DNA of 64,000 nucleotides, taken from Marinimicrobium locisalis (GTDB lineage Bacteria; Pseudomonadota; Gammaproteobacteria; Pseudomonadales; Cellvibrionaceae). Of this stretch, positions 8,307-14,102 are shown in pieces. The stretch lies in contig NZ_JBDLLG010000009.1 of assembly GCF_039822625.1 (NCBI RefSeq), positions 62,001 to 126,000 of the forward strand, read 5' to 3'. The notes beneath the pieces are model-generated. The model was not told the DNA's origin. It searched no databases and saw only the letters and a program-made list of their open reading frames with translations. Position numbers and translations under genes: made by a program. Each line of letters starts with the position of its first letter. Position 1 is the first letter of the stretch.

Positions 8307-9071
8307 TCAGGGAGTCATCGGAAGCCATGCTTGAAGCGCCTGCCACAGCGAGCGCTTGCGCGCCGGATCCCGCAGTAATTCAATCAGGCTGGGCGCCACC
8401 AGCGCGGACACGTTAAACCGAGAAAGCGTCTGCACCTGCCCCAGCGCCTCCGAGTAGGACTGGCCTTCTGGAAGGAAGTAGCGTGCGGCGTTCGCCCCCA
8501 TCAGCAGCACATAACGCACGGAGCCAGTGGCCAGCTCCGCCTCCAGCCAGGTGTGCAGCTCCGCCCGAGCGTCCTCGGCGGTCAGCCGCACCGCCGGGTT
8601 GTTCACCAGGGGCCAGGGCAGAATTTCCTCGATCACCCGCTGAGCGTCATGGGGGCCGAGGGCGTTGAGCAAGTTGCGCAGCAGACGGTCCGTGGGGAAG
8701 GCTGCTCTGGGCTCCCTCGCATCCAACACCAACACCGGCAGGGGGGAGCGCCAGATGCTCAGGGTAAACGGCGTTACCGGCTCAGCAGGCTCGACAGCGG
8801 GACTGGCGGGTTCGGGAGTCGGCTTTTCCGGCGCGCGTTGCCGACTAGGCTCCCGCCGCATACCATCCAGGACCTCGGACACCGGCGTCGGCGCCACTGA
8901 CTTGGGGGCCGGGGCGGCCTTGTCCGAAGCGGGCGCCACCTGGGGCTCAGGGGCAACCTCCTCCGGCAACGGGCAGGCCCGAGGTTCGGGCGCCACGGTC
9001 AGCAGCCAGCGCGGAACATACTGCTCCACGCCGAGGGCGTCCAAATAAGCCTGCCGCTGGTATTCGTTCAT
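8307..9071 (-). CDS. holD: HolD-like protein (putative DNA polymerase III psi subunit) with Pro-rich linker
   Basis: A 254-residue protein. The N-terminus (RQAYLDALGVEQYVPR) resembles the chi-binding peptide of E. coli psi (WQLQQLGITQWSLRRP). After a Pro/Ala/Glu-rich linker (~residues 28-100) the C-terminal ~150 residues end with SLIELLRDPARKRSLWQAL, close to psi ALTDLRANPTARAALWQQI. It lies directly upstream of rimI, as holD does in enterobacteria. In the clamp loader psi bridges chi (and SSB) to the tau/gamma complex. The resemblance is by eye only; length is almost twice E. coli psi (137). The C-terminal part also looks like a uracil-DNA-glycosylase-type fold, an alternative annotation. 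Confidence 0.6.
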   Translation of the reverse strand: MNEYQRQAYLDALGVEQYVPRWLLTVAPEPRACPLPEEVAPEPQVAPASDKAAPAPKSVAPTPVSEVLDGMRREPSRQRAPEKPTPEPASPAVEPAEPVTPFTLSIWRSPLPVLVLDAREPRAAFPTDRLLRNLLNALGPHDAQRVIEEILPWPLVNNPAVRLTAEDARAELHTWLEAELATGSVRYVLLMGANAARYFLPEGQSYSEALGQVQTLSRFNVSALVAPSLIELLRDPARKRSLWQALQAWLPMTP

Positions 9072-9263
9072 AGTTGCCCGTGCCGGTGAAATGAGGCGGC
9101 TATTCTAACAAAGACCGACCCCAACGTATGCAGCCTAGGCATGTTTCGGGCCGGTCGGACTCCGTGACGGTTTCCGGTATACTCCCCCCATCGACGGACC
9201 GGCGTGACGGCGGTCTTATTCTCTGCGATGAACCACATCACCGATGGAGCACTCGACAACGCT

Positions 9264-10034
9264 ATGACAGCCATCCCCTACCAAGACATTATCAAAGCCG
9301 CCCAAGACGCCGGCGACGCCATCATGGCCGTATACGCCCGGGATTTTGAAGTCTATCAAAAGACCGACGACAGCCCCCTGACCGAAGCCGACCTGGCCGC
9401 CCACCGGGTGATCGTGGAAGCGCTAGAGCGGCTCACGCCGGAGCTGCCCATTCTCTCGGAAGAAAGCGAAAACGCCCCCTGGGAAGAGCGCCAGAAATGG
9501 GACCGGTACTGGCTGGTGGACCCCCTCGACGGCACCAAGGAGTTTGTGAAAAAGAACGGCGAGTTCACCGTCAATATCGCGCTGATCGACCAGGGCGAAC
9601 CCGTCTGGGGCGTGGTTCACGCCCCCGCTCTAGGCAGCACCTACCATGGTGGCACCGCCACCGGCGGCGCCTGGAAGATCAGCAACGCCGAGGAGACCGC
9701 CATCACCGCCAGCCCCGCCCCCGAGGGCAAAACCGGCTGGCGCCTGGTGGGCAGCCGCTCCCATCAGAGCGAAGCTTTCAAAGCGTTCGTGGCCAAGTTC
9801 GACAACCCCGAAATCAAAAGCGTCGGCAGCTCCCTAAAGATCTGCCTGATCGCCGAAGGCGAAGCCGACCTCTACCCACGTCTGGGCCCCACCTGCGAGT
9901 GGGACACCGGCGCCGCCCACGCCGTACTGCTCGGCGCCAAGGGCCAACTTAACGTGGCCGAGACCGACAAGCCCCTGCGCTACAACCAGGAAGACTCGGT
10001 ACTCAACCCCTTCTTTATCGCCAAAGGCCAATAA
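9264..10034 (+). CDS. cysQ: 3'(2'),5'-bisphosphate nucleotidase CysQ
   Basis: A 256-residue inositol-monophosphatase-superfamily enzyme that hydrolyses 3'-phosphoadenosine 5'-phosphate (PAP) to AMP, recycling a by-product of sulfate assimilation. Metal-binding motifs are intact: LSEES (about residues 65-69), then WLVDPLDGTKEFVKKNGEFT, and WDTGAAHAV near the C-terminus. The ATG at 9264 (MTAIPYQDIIKAAQDAGDAI) matches the CysQ N-terminus; upstream GTG 9204 and ATG 9228 are in frame but add unmatched residues. It is divergent from the holD-like gene and 4 bp before the next gene. Confidence 0.93.
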   Translation: MTAIPYQDIIKAAQDAGDAIMAVYARDFEVYQKTDDSPLTEADLAAHRVIVEALERLTPELPILSEESENAPWEERQKWDRYWLVDPLDGTKEFVKKNGEFTVNIALIDQGEPVWGVVHAPALGSTYHGGTATGGAWKISNAEETAITASPAPEGKTGWRLVGSRSHQSEAFKAFVAKFDNPEIKSVGSSLKICLIAEGEADLYPRLGPTCEWDTGAAHAVLLGAKGQLNVAETDKPLRYNQEDSVLNPFFIAKGQ

Positions 10035-10038
10035 GCCG

Positions 10039-10617
10039 GTGACGGACGCCCCGAGCGAAAAAGAAAAAATGCTCCGCAGCGAGCTATACGACCCCCGGGA
10101 TCGACAGCTCGTCCGGGAGCGCCGCCAGGCCCGTCTGCTGTTCGAGGCGCTCAACGCCAGCCGCGACAACGAAACAAAAAAACGCCGCCAGCTCCTAAAG
10201 GAGCTGATTCCCCAAGGCGGCGACAGCGTCTGGATGCAACCGCCCTTTTACTGCGACTACGGCAGCAACATTACCCTGGATGAAAACGTTTTCTTCAACT
10301 TCAACTGCGTTATTCTGGACGTAGCCGAAGTACGCATCGGCGCCCGAACCCTGTTCGGACCGGCGGCGCAGGTCTACACCGCCACCCACCCCATGGACGC
10401 CCAAGAGCGCGCCAGTGGCCTGGAGCTGGGTTTTCCCATCACCATTGGTGAGGATGTGTGGATTGGTGGCGGGGCGATTATCTGCCCCGGCGTGACGATT
10501 GGGGATAGGAGTGTGATTGGGGCGGGGAGTGTGGTTACGAAAGATGTGCCTGCTGATGTGTTTGCGGCGGGGAATCCTTGCAAGGTGGTTCGCGAGCGCG
10601 CAGCCGGCGCCCGTTAA
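10039..10617 (+). CDS. Maltose/galactoside O-acetyltransferase family protein
   Basis: A 192-residue hexapeptide-repeat acetyltransferase of the Maa/LacA/NodL group. The N-terminal mac domain (SEKEKMLRSELYDPRDRQL) is followed by left-handed beta-helix turns (IGEDVWIGGGAIICPGVTIGD split over the repeats) and the catalytic His in TATHPMDA. Such trimers transfer acetyl from acetyl-CoA to a sugar hydroxyl; the sugar is unknown. The GTG start at 10039 gives the SEKEKM motif seen in E. coli Maa. It follows cysQ by 4 bp. The last 180 bp are visibly richer in GTG/GGG codons than the rest. Confidence 0.88.
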   Translation: MTDAPSEKEKMLRSELYDPRDRQLVRERRQARLLFEALNASRDNETKKRRQLLKELIPQGGDSVWMQPPFYCDYGSNITLDENVFFNFNCVILDVAEVRIGARTLFGPAAQVYTATHPMDAQERASGLELGFPITIGEDVWIGGGAIICPGVTIGDRSVIGAGSVVTKDVPADVFAAGNPCKVVRERAAGAR

Positions 10618-10732
10618 CGGCCCCTCGATCAAAGCAAGGAGGTGCTGCCATACTTGACTGACTTGTACCTACCACAGCTCAGGATTAGACTTAACACTCA
10701 GGAGACCGCCACGCAACGCCGGGTACTCACTT

Positions 10733-11134
10733 ATGCCGAATAGGTCGAACACTCTGAACATGTTGAAGCAGCGGCTGGACGCCGATGCTTCAGCCTTGGA
10801 AATCGGTGTCCTGATTGGCAGCCACGCTCGCGGGCAGGCGCGCGCCGACAGTGATTGGGACTTTGCCATTCAGTGGTCTCGGGAAATTTCAGACCCGTGG
10901 GAGCAGTTGAAGAAGACCGAAGCGCTGCGACAGCAGCTTGCCAACTGGCTTGGCACCTCACCTGACCAAATTGACCTGGTGGACATCCCCTCAGCCCGGT
11001 TAGCCATAAGAGCCGCTATTGCCGAAGAGGGGCTACCTCTAAAAGGGGACGACGACCTCCCCTGGTTCCACTTCCTGAGCCGTACCTGGCGAGAATTGGA
11101 GGAATATTACTGGGACGATATTTATGCGGCTTGA
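10733..11134 (+). CDS. mntA: MntA-type nucleotidyltransferase antitoxin
   Basis: A 133-residue minimal nucleotidyltransferase with the full GSx10DxD motif: Gly29-Ser30 and Asp41/Asp43 (GSHARGQARADSDWD). In type VII toxin-antitoxin systems MntA inactivates HepT by adding AMP groups to its active-site tyrosine. The gene overlaps the downstream HEPN gene by 11 bp, so the two are translationally coupled, and order matches known mntA-hepT operons. The ATG at 10733 is used; its ribosome binding site is weak. Confidence 0.85.
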   Translation: MPNRSNTLNMLKQRLDADASALEIGVLIGSHARGQARADSDWDFAIQWSREISDPWEQLKKTEALRQQLANWLGTSPDQIDLVDIPSARLAIRAAIAEEGLPLKGDDDLPWFHFLSRTWRELEEYYWDDIYAA

Positions 11135-11534
11135 GCTCTACTTACAGGAAACGGCAACCCAAGCCGAAAAACACCGGCGCCTGTTGGAAAGCGCGGCAAC
11201 GCGCCTGGAAAACGGCTCGCTGTCCGAACTGGAACAGCAGGGCGTACTTCACAGCCTGCAGGTGATTATCGAGAATGCCATCGGCAAGGCGAGACATCTC
11301 TTAAAAGCGAACCAGAAAAACGTCCCCGTCTCTGCCTATGATGTCATAAGCGCAGCGATGGATAACGGCTTGCTACCAAAAGATCAAAGCTCTGAATGGG
11401 CTGCCGTTATTGGCCTCAGAAACCGGATCGTTCACGACTACCTCAACGTCGACTTTGCCGTTATCGAGGGCCTGATGAAGGAGAAGCGATACGCATTCGT
11501 ATTGGACTTTTTAACCAGGAGAGAAACGGCCTGA
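11124..11534 (+). CDS. hepT: HepT-type HEPN ribonuclease toxin
   Basis: A 136-residue all-helical HEPN-domain protein (DUF86 type). The RNase motif Rx4HxY is present as Arg99-His104-Tyr106 (RNRIVHDY). HEPN toxins cut RNA as dimers; Tyr106 is the residue expected to be AMPylated by the MntA partner. All motif residues are intact in both proteins, so the pair looks functional. The last 74 bp are overlapped on the other strand by a small candidate ORF. Confidence 0.85.
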   Translation: MRLELYLQETATQAEKHRRLLESAATRLENGSLSELEQQGVLHSLQVIIENAIGKARHLLKANQKNVPVSAYDVISAAMDNGLLPKDQSSEWAAVIGLRNRIVHDYLNVDFAVIEGLMKEKRYAFVLDFLTRRETA

Positions 11535-11607
11535 CAACACTAAAGAGAAGGCATATCGCCCCCAGCAGAAAGCCACCACCAAATATCCAAGCCACTATTT
11601 CTAACAT
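11461..11607 (-). CDS. Candidate small membrane protein (48 aa)
   Basis: Not recognised. The ORF has a good ribosome binding site (GAGGAA, 8 nt before ATG) and encodes one likely transmembrane helix (residues 3-25, IVAWIFGGGFLLGAICLLF) followed by a basic tail with WLK and PIRMR. It runs convergent to hepT and overlaps its 3' end by 74 bp. No clear promoter was seen. It could be a single-pass small membrane protein, or chance. Confidence 0.3.
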   Translation of the reverse strand: MLEIVAWIFGGGFLLGAICLLFSVVRPFLSWLKSPIRMRIASPSSGPR

Positions 11608-11915
11608 AAGAGTGATTCCTCAACTTCCAACCTGTATAGGCCCGATGATTGAGCCGCTACGGCATATGCCTTAATTCAACAGGCAATTCCCCCGCGACCT
11701 CTTGAATCAAGGCCGCTGGCCACTGCAAGCGGAGGCGGTGGGGTTCCCCCCTGAATAAAAGAAAACATCTTCCGCTTCGGGAGAAGTTTCCAACTTTAGC
11801 ACTATTGCCGTGAAAATGTATCCCACCAGTTAAGCAGCCAGAAAATATGGAGCCCCCCTTGAAGCAGGGGGTTTGACGCACCTGACCAACGTCAGTAACG
11901 TTCAGGAAACCTGGA
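11608..11915. other. Gene-poor stretch downstream of mntA-hepT
   Basis: No convincing gene in ~300 bp. A 127-residue minus-strand frame (11657-12040) is open but has no ribosome binding site or family resemblance. There are short dyads (CCCCC...GGGGG near 11854-11870, AACGTCAGTAACGTT near 11889). It may hold degraded sequence. Confidence 0.4.
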
Positions 11916-12074
11916 ATGAGGAGATTTTGGTGGATACACGGCGTGATGAGCCAGAATACTCGTGTTGATGAGGTCAGGGCACTGATGCAGACAGCGACCA
12001 AAATGACAACGGTCGATACCCCGGAGGGCACGGCCGCCATGGCTCAGTTACGAGCCTCGCTAGATCCGATGTAA
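11916..12074 (+). CDS. Candidate small ORF (52 aa) ending at a terminator
   Basis: Not recognised. The ATG at 11916 has AGGA eight nt upstream; an alternative ATG lies at 11946. The product is polar (MSQNTRVDEV..., MTTVDTPEGTAAMAQLRASL). The main support is a + strand intrinsic terminator that begins 7 bp after its stop, showing that some + strand transcript ends here. It may also be the remnant of a longer gene, since an overlapping frame just upstream (to 11965) also reads like protein. Confidence 0.3.
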   Translation: MRRFWWIHGVMSQNTRVDEVRALMQTATKMTTVDTPEGTAAMAQLRASLDPM

Positions 12075-12080
12075 CCTACG

Positions 12081-12112
12081 GCAAAAGGGTAATGCCCCTT
12101 TTTGCGTTTTTT
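12081..12112 (+). terminator. Rho-independent terminator (+ strand)
   Basis: Stem GCAAAAGGG / CCCTTTTTGC with a small bulge, followed by GTTTTTT. The U-tract is only on the + strand, so it serves a transcript coming from the 11.9-12.07 kb region (or read-through from hepT). Confidence 0.75.
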
Positions 12113-12119
12113 GCGGCTA

Positions 12120-12641
12120 CTAGGCCAGCTCAGCCCGATTCCGGCGACGGGACAAACCCAGCCCGGCCAGACCGATCACCATCAACCCCAAAATGCTGGG
12201 GCTCAGCACGCTGACGGTATTGACGCTGAGAATGGAATCGCCCAGCCAGAAGTCCCCGGTAATCGACTTGACGGTCACACCCAGATAGCCATCGGCGTTA
12301 ATGGATGCCAAGACCTCGACCTCGAGCGCACTGGAAAAGGCGCTACCAAATAAGGACATGCCACCCGTGTCGAAGTCAAACTCCTCGACAATAAACAGAA
12401 TCGACTCGCCAAAGAACCATTCGTCCAGGCCTTTCTTGTCATCGGCCACCTGAATCTCAAGGGTTCCACTCAAGGCGCTGCCCAAGACAAACCCTTCATC
12501 ATTCAAATTATGGCTGTAGGAGTACTCGTCCCCCCAGTCGATAAACTTTTCTTGCTCCACAGTATCCGTAATCAACCCTGCTTGCGCTGTACCCGCCAGC
12601 AGCCCGACGCTAAGCAAAGCACTTCCGAGTAACTTTTTCAT
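12120..12641 (-). CDS. Exported protein with PEP-CTERM-like sorting tail lacking the PEP residues
   Basis: A 173-residue secreted protein: signal peptide (MKKLLGSALLSVGLLAGTAQA), a beta-rich acidic middle, and a C-terminal tripartite tail of a short motif, a hydrophobic helix (ILGLMVIGLAGLGLSRRR) and an Arg cluster, as in PEP-CTERM proteins sorted by exosortase. Where VPEP is expected the sequence reads V-L-S-P. A good ribosome binding site (AGGAA, 7 nt) supports the ATG at 12641, and a sigma-54 promoter lies ~75 bp upstream. The function of the mature domain is unknown. No exosortase gene is in the window. Confidence 0.75.
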   Translation of the reverse strand: MKKLLGSALLSVGLLAGTAQAGLITDTVEQEKFIDWGDEYSYSHNLNDEGFVLGSALSGTLEIQVADDKKGLDEWFFGESILFIVEEFDFDTGGMSLFGSAFSSALEVEVLASINADGYLGVTVKSITGDFWLGDSILSVNTVSVLSPSILGLMVIGLAGLGLSRRRNRAELA

Positions 12642-12712
12642 AAGGTTCTTCCTTTAATTAAGGCATGGATTTAGAGCATTGGGCAGACCATGCTCAACAA
12701 CACCCCGTGGCT

Positions 12713-12728
12713 AGCAACCTACGCGCCA
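12713..12728 (-). promoter_or_regulatory. Sigma-54 promoter for the PEP-CTERM-like gene
   Basis: Read on the minus strand the site is TGGCGCG-TAGG-TTGCT, matching the -24/-12 consensus (TGGCACG-N4-TTGCW) with correct spacing. Transcription would start near 12703, leaving a ~60-nt leader before the ATG at 12641. PEP-CTERM genes are often controlled by RpoN with a PrsK/PrsR pair. Confidence 0.75.
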
Positions 12729-12762
12729 CAAAAAATAGCCTTCAATATCAATGGGATAAGAG

Positions 12763-12912
12763 TCACTCTGGTTTCAGGCCAAAAATGTCGTAAAGTTTTT
12801 CGACGATAACGACGGGCAACAATTGTAAGTCACATCCAGCTCCCTGGTGAGTCACGCGCAGACGGTTTTCAGGGGGAGGCAACAGGCTATTAGCAAGACC
12901 TGCAGAAGCCAT
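12763..12912 (-). CDS. Candidate small protein (49 aa) with a perfect Shine-Dalgarno
   Basis: Not recognised. The ATG at 12912 is preceded by AGGAGG with a 5-nt spacer, the best ribosome binding site in this area. The product starts MASAGLANSLLPPPENRLRV and ends with VVIVEKLYDIFGLKPE, soluble with one Cys. It lies between the pilA terminator and the PEP-CTERM-like gene, same strand. A palindrome that looks like an enhancer site sits inside its coding sequence, so the region may be coding, regulatory or both. Confidence 0.4.
   Translation of the reverse strand: MASAGLANSLLPPPENRLRVTHQGAGCDLQLLPVVIVEKLYDIFGLKPE
12786..12806. promoter_or_regulatory. Palindrome, possible activator site for the sigma-54 promoter
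   Basis: An imperfect palindrome with arms GTCG and CGAC around an A/T core (12787-12804), followed by a further CGATAACGACG. It lies ~60-80 bp upstream of the -24 element at 12728, where enhancer-binding proteins commonly act. Assignment to a specific regulator (for example PrsR) is inference. Confidence 0.4.
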
Positions 12913-13057
12913 GAACACCTCCTAGCTACCACGGCGATGAATGCTATGCATGGCGTATCGCCAAGTTGCGGATGAGTAAGGTAAGACTGTCCTCCGCTCA
13001 GCTGGGGGGAGAGGGGATCTTCTTCCAGGCAACTAGGGCTGTCGGCATCGCCGGGCA

Positions 13058-13088
13058 TAAAAAAGCCAGGCCTCTTGGGGCCTGGCTT
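13058..13088 (-). terminator. Rho-independent terminator of pilA
   Basis: A 10-bp perfect stem AAGCCAGGCC / GGCCTGGCTT with a 6-nt loop; on the minus strand it is followed by a run of T residues. It lies ~50 bp past the pilA stop. Confidence 0.9.
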
Positions 13089-13139
13089 CTTCTATTAGCA
13101 AACCTCTTAGGCTTGCTCCATCACGCTACCAGAATCAAC

Positions 13140-13628
13140 TTAGCGCATGCTGGGACGGAAGGCTTCTTCAACTGTACCGCCAACAATATCCCAAGTCACA
13201 ACGCCTTGAGCATTCATGGTGCCTTCAAAGACCACTGTCTCGGCCGCCAGCGGCGCCGGAACACTGGCATTGCCAGTACCACAGTCTCCATCAATGGCTT
13301 CACCATCATCATAGAAAGTGGTTGTCAGAGTAAGAGGATTGCCAAAACCCGTAATTGCGTTAGTTTTAGTAATTCCCGAGCAAGTATTTGCTTCAGAACC
13401 ATCCTCAAGGGTTGGCAGATCAGCGTAGGCCGCAGGCATGGCTCTGTTGATCTGTGCATACTCCGCTACGGCAAGCTGGATCGGACGGATCGCACTCGGT
13501 GCGTCGGTCGCTGCAGCCCGGGCCGTGTATTGCTGATACTGCGGGATAGCAACAGCCGCCAAAATACCAATGATCGCAATAACAATCATCAGTTCGATCA
13601 ATGTAAAACCTTTTTGCATCTGTTTCAT
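13140..13628 (-). CDS. pilA: Type IV major pilin
   Basis: A 162-residue type IVa prepilin. The leader MKQMQKG is cut by the prepilin peptidase before Phe of FTLIELMIVIAIIGILAAVA, the canonical N-terminal helix with Glu5. A C-terminal Cys pair (TCSG ... GDCG) forms the usual disulfide loop. The ATG at 13628 has GGAG 7 nt upstream; an upstream in-frame start at 13682 would place residues before the leader and overlaps the promoter. It is divergent from pilBCD and monocistronic, with its own sigma-54 promoter and terminator. Confidence 0.95.
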   Translation of the reverse strand: MKQMQKGFTLIELMIVIAIIGILAAVAIPQYQQYTARAAATDAPSAIRPIQLAVAEYAQINRAMPAAYADLPTLEDGSEANTCSGITKTNAITGFGNPLTLTTTFYDDGEAIDGDCGTGNASVPAPLAAETVVFEGTMNAQGVVTWDIVGGTVEEAFRPSMR

Positions 13629-13670
13629 ATGTTGTCTCCGCTTTTGGATAATTACAGACAGAGTAAATTC

Positions 13671-13686
13671 AGCAATAGCCATGCCA
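13671..13686 (-). promoter_or_regulatory. Sigma-54 promoter of pilA
   Basis: On the minus strand the site reads TGGCATG-GCTA-TTGCT, a near-perfect -24/-12 element. The transcript would start near 13660, ~32 nt before the start codon. In Pseudomonas pilA is RpoN- and PilR-dependent, so the same control is likely here. Confidence 0.85.
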
Positions 13687-13790
13687 ACTTAGGGGATTCC
13701 CACATCACATCGGAAAGACTGGGCTGAGTACCACGAGACGCGGGGGCCTAAGGGTTGAACATCAGAAATATGCAGCCACCTCTGACCCTC

Positions 13791-13841
13791 TTTGTCACCA
13801 ACTGACACTTTTTGTCACCGCGGGCGCGCAACAAAATGTCA
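13791..13841. promoter_or_regulatory. Cluster of TGTCA repeats, probable PilR enhancer sites
   Basis: A 9-bp direct repeat TTTGTCACC occurs at 13791 and 13811, exactly 20 bp apart, with an inverted TGACA at 13803 and another TGTCA at 13837. The cluster lies ~105-155 bp upstream of the pilA -24 element. P. aeruginosa PilR binds TGTC-type repeats at a similar distance. Confidence 0.55.
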
Positions 13842-14102
13842 CTCCAGCGTTTGTGCGACCTGTATGAACCAAAAAAGATGTCTAGAAACCTCCCGATGAG
13901 ACACAACTCACACAACGAGAGTTCGACTCAGGTTCCTTTCAAATCACCACACTAGCCCAGGCTTCGCTAGAATTGTAGATATCCCATACACTTATCGTAT
14001 ACAGTTAAGACTCTGTTTTGACTTTGGCGCCAGCTTCCAGTAGAACCGACTCGGCAGCCATAGCCATGCTAGAGAATAAAAGCGTCTGGAAATCAAGTAC
14101 TT
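13842..14102. other. pilA/pilB intergenic remainder
   Basis: About 260 bp between the TGTCA repeats and pilB. No gene, hairpin terminator or clear sigma-70 promoter was recognised; it must carry the pilBCD promoter. Confidence 0.4.

Noticed and set aside
11657..12040. 127-codon minus-strand frame
   Set aside because: No ribosome binding site, odd composition, and it runs against a + strand transcript that ends at 12.1 kb.
12852..13058. 68-codon minus-strand frame starting inside the pilA terminator
   Set aside because: Its start falls in the terminator hairpin region; the different frame 12763-12912 has the real ribosome binding site.
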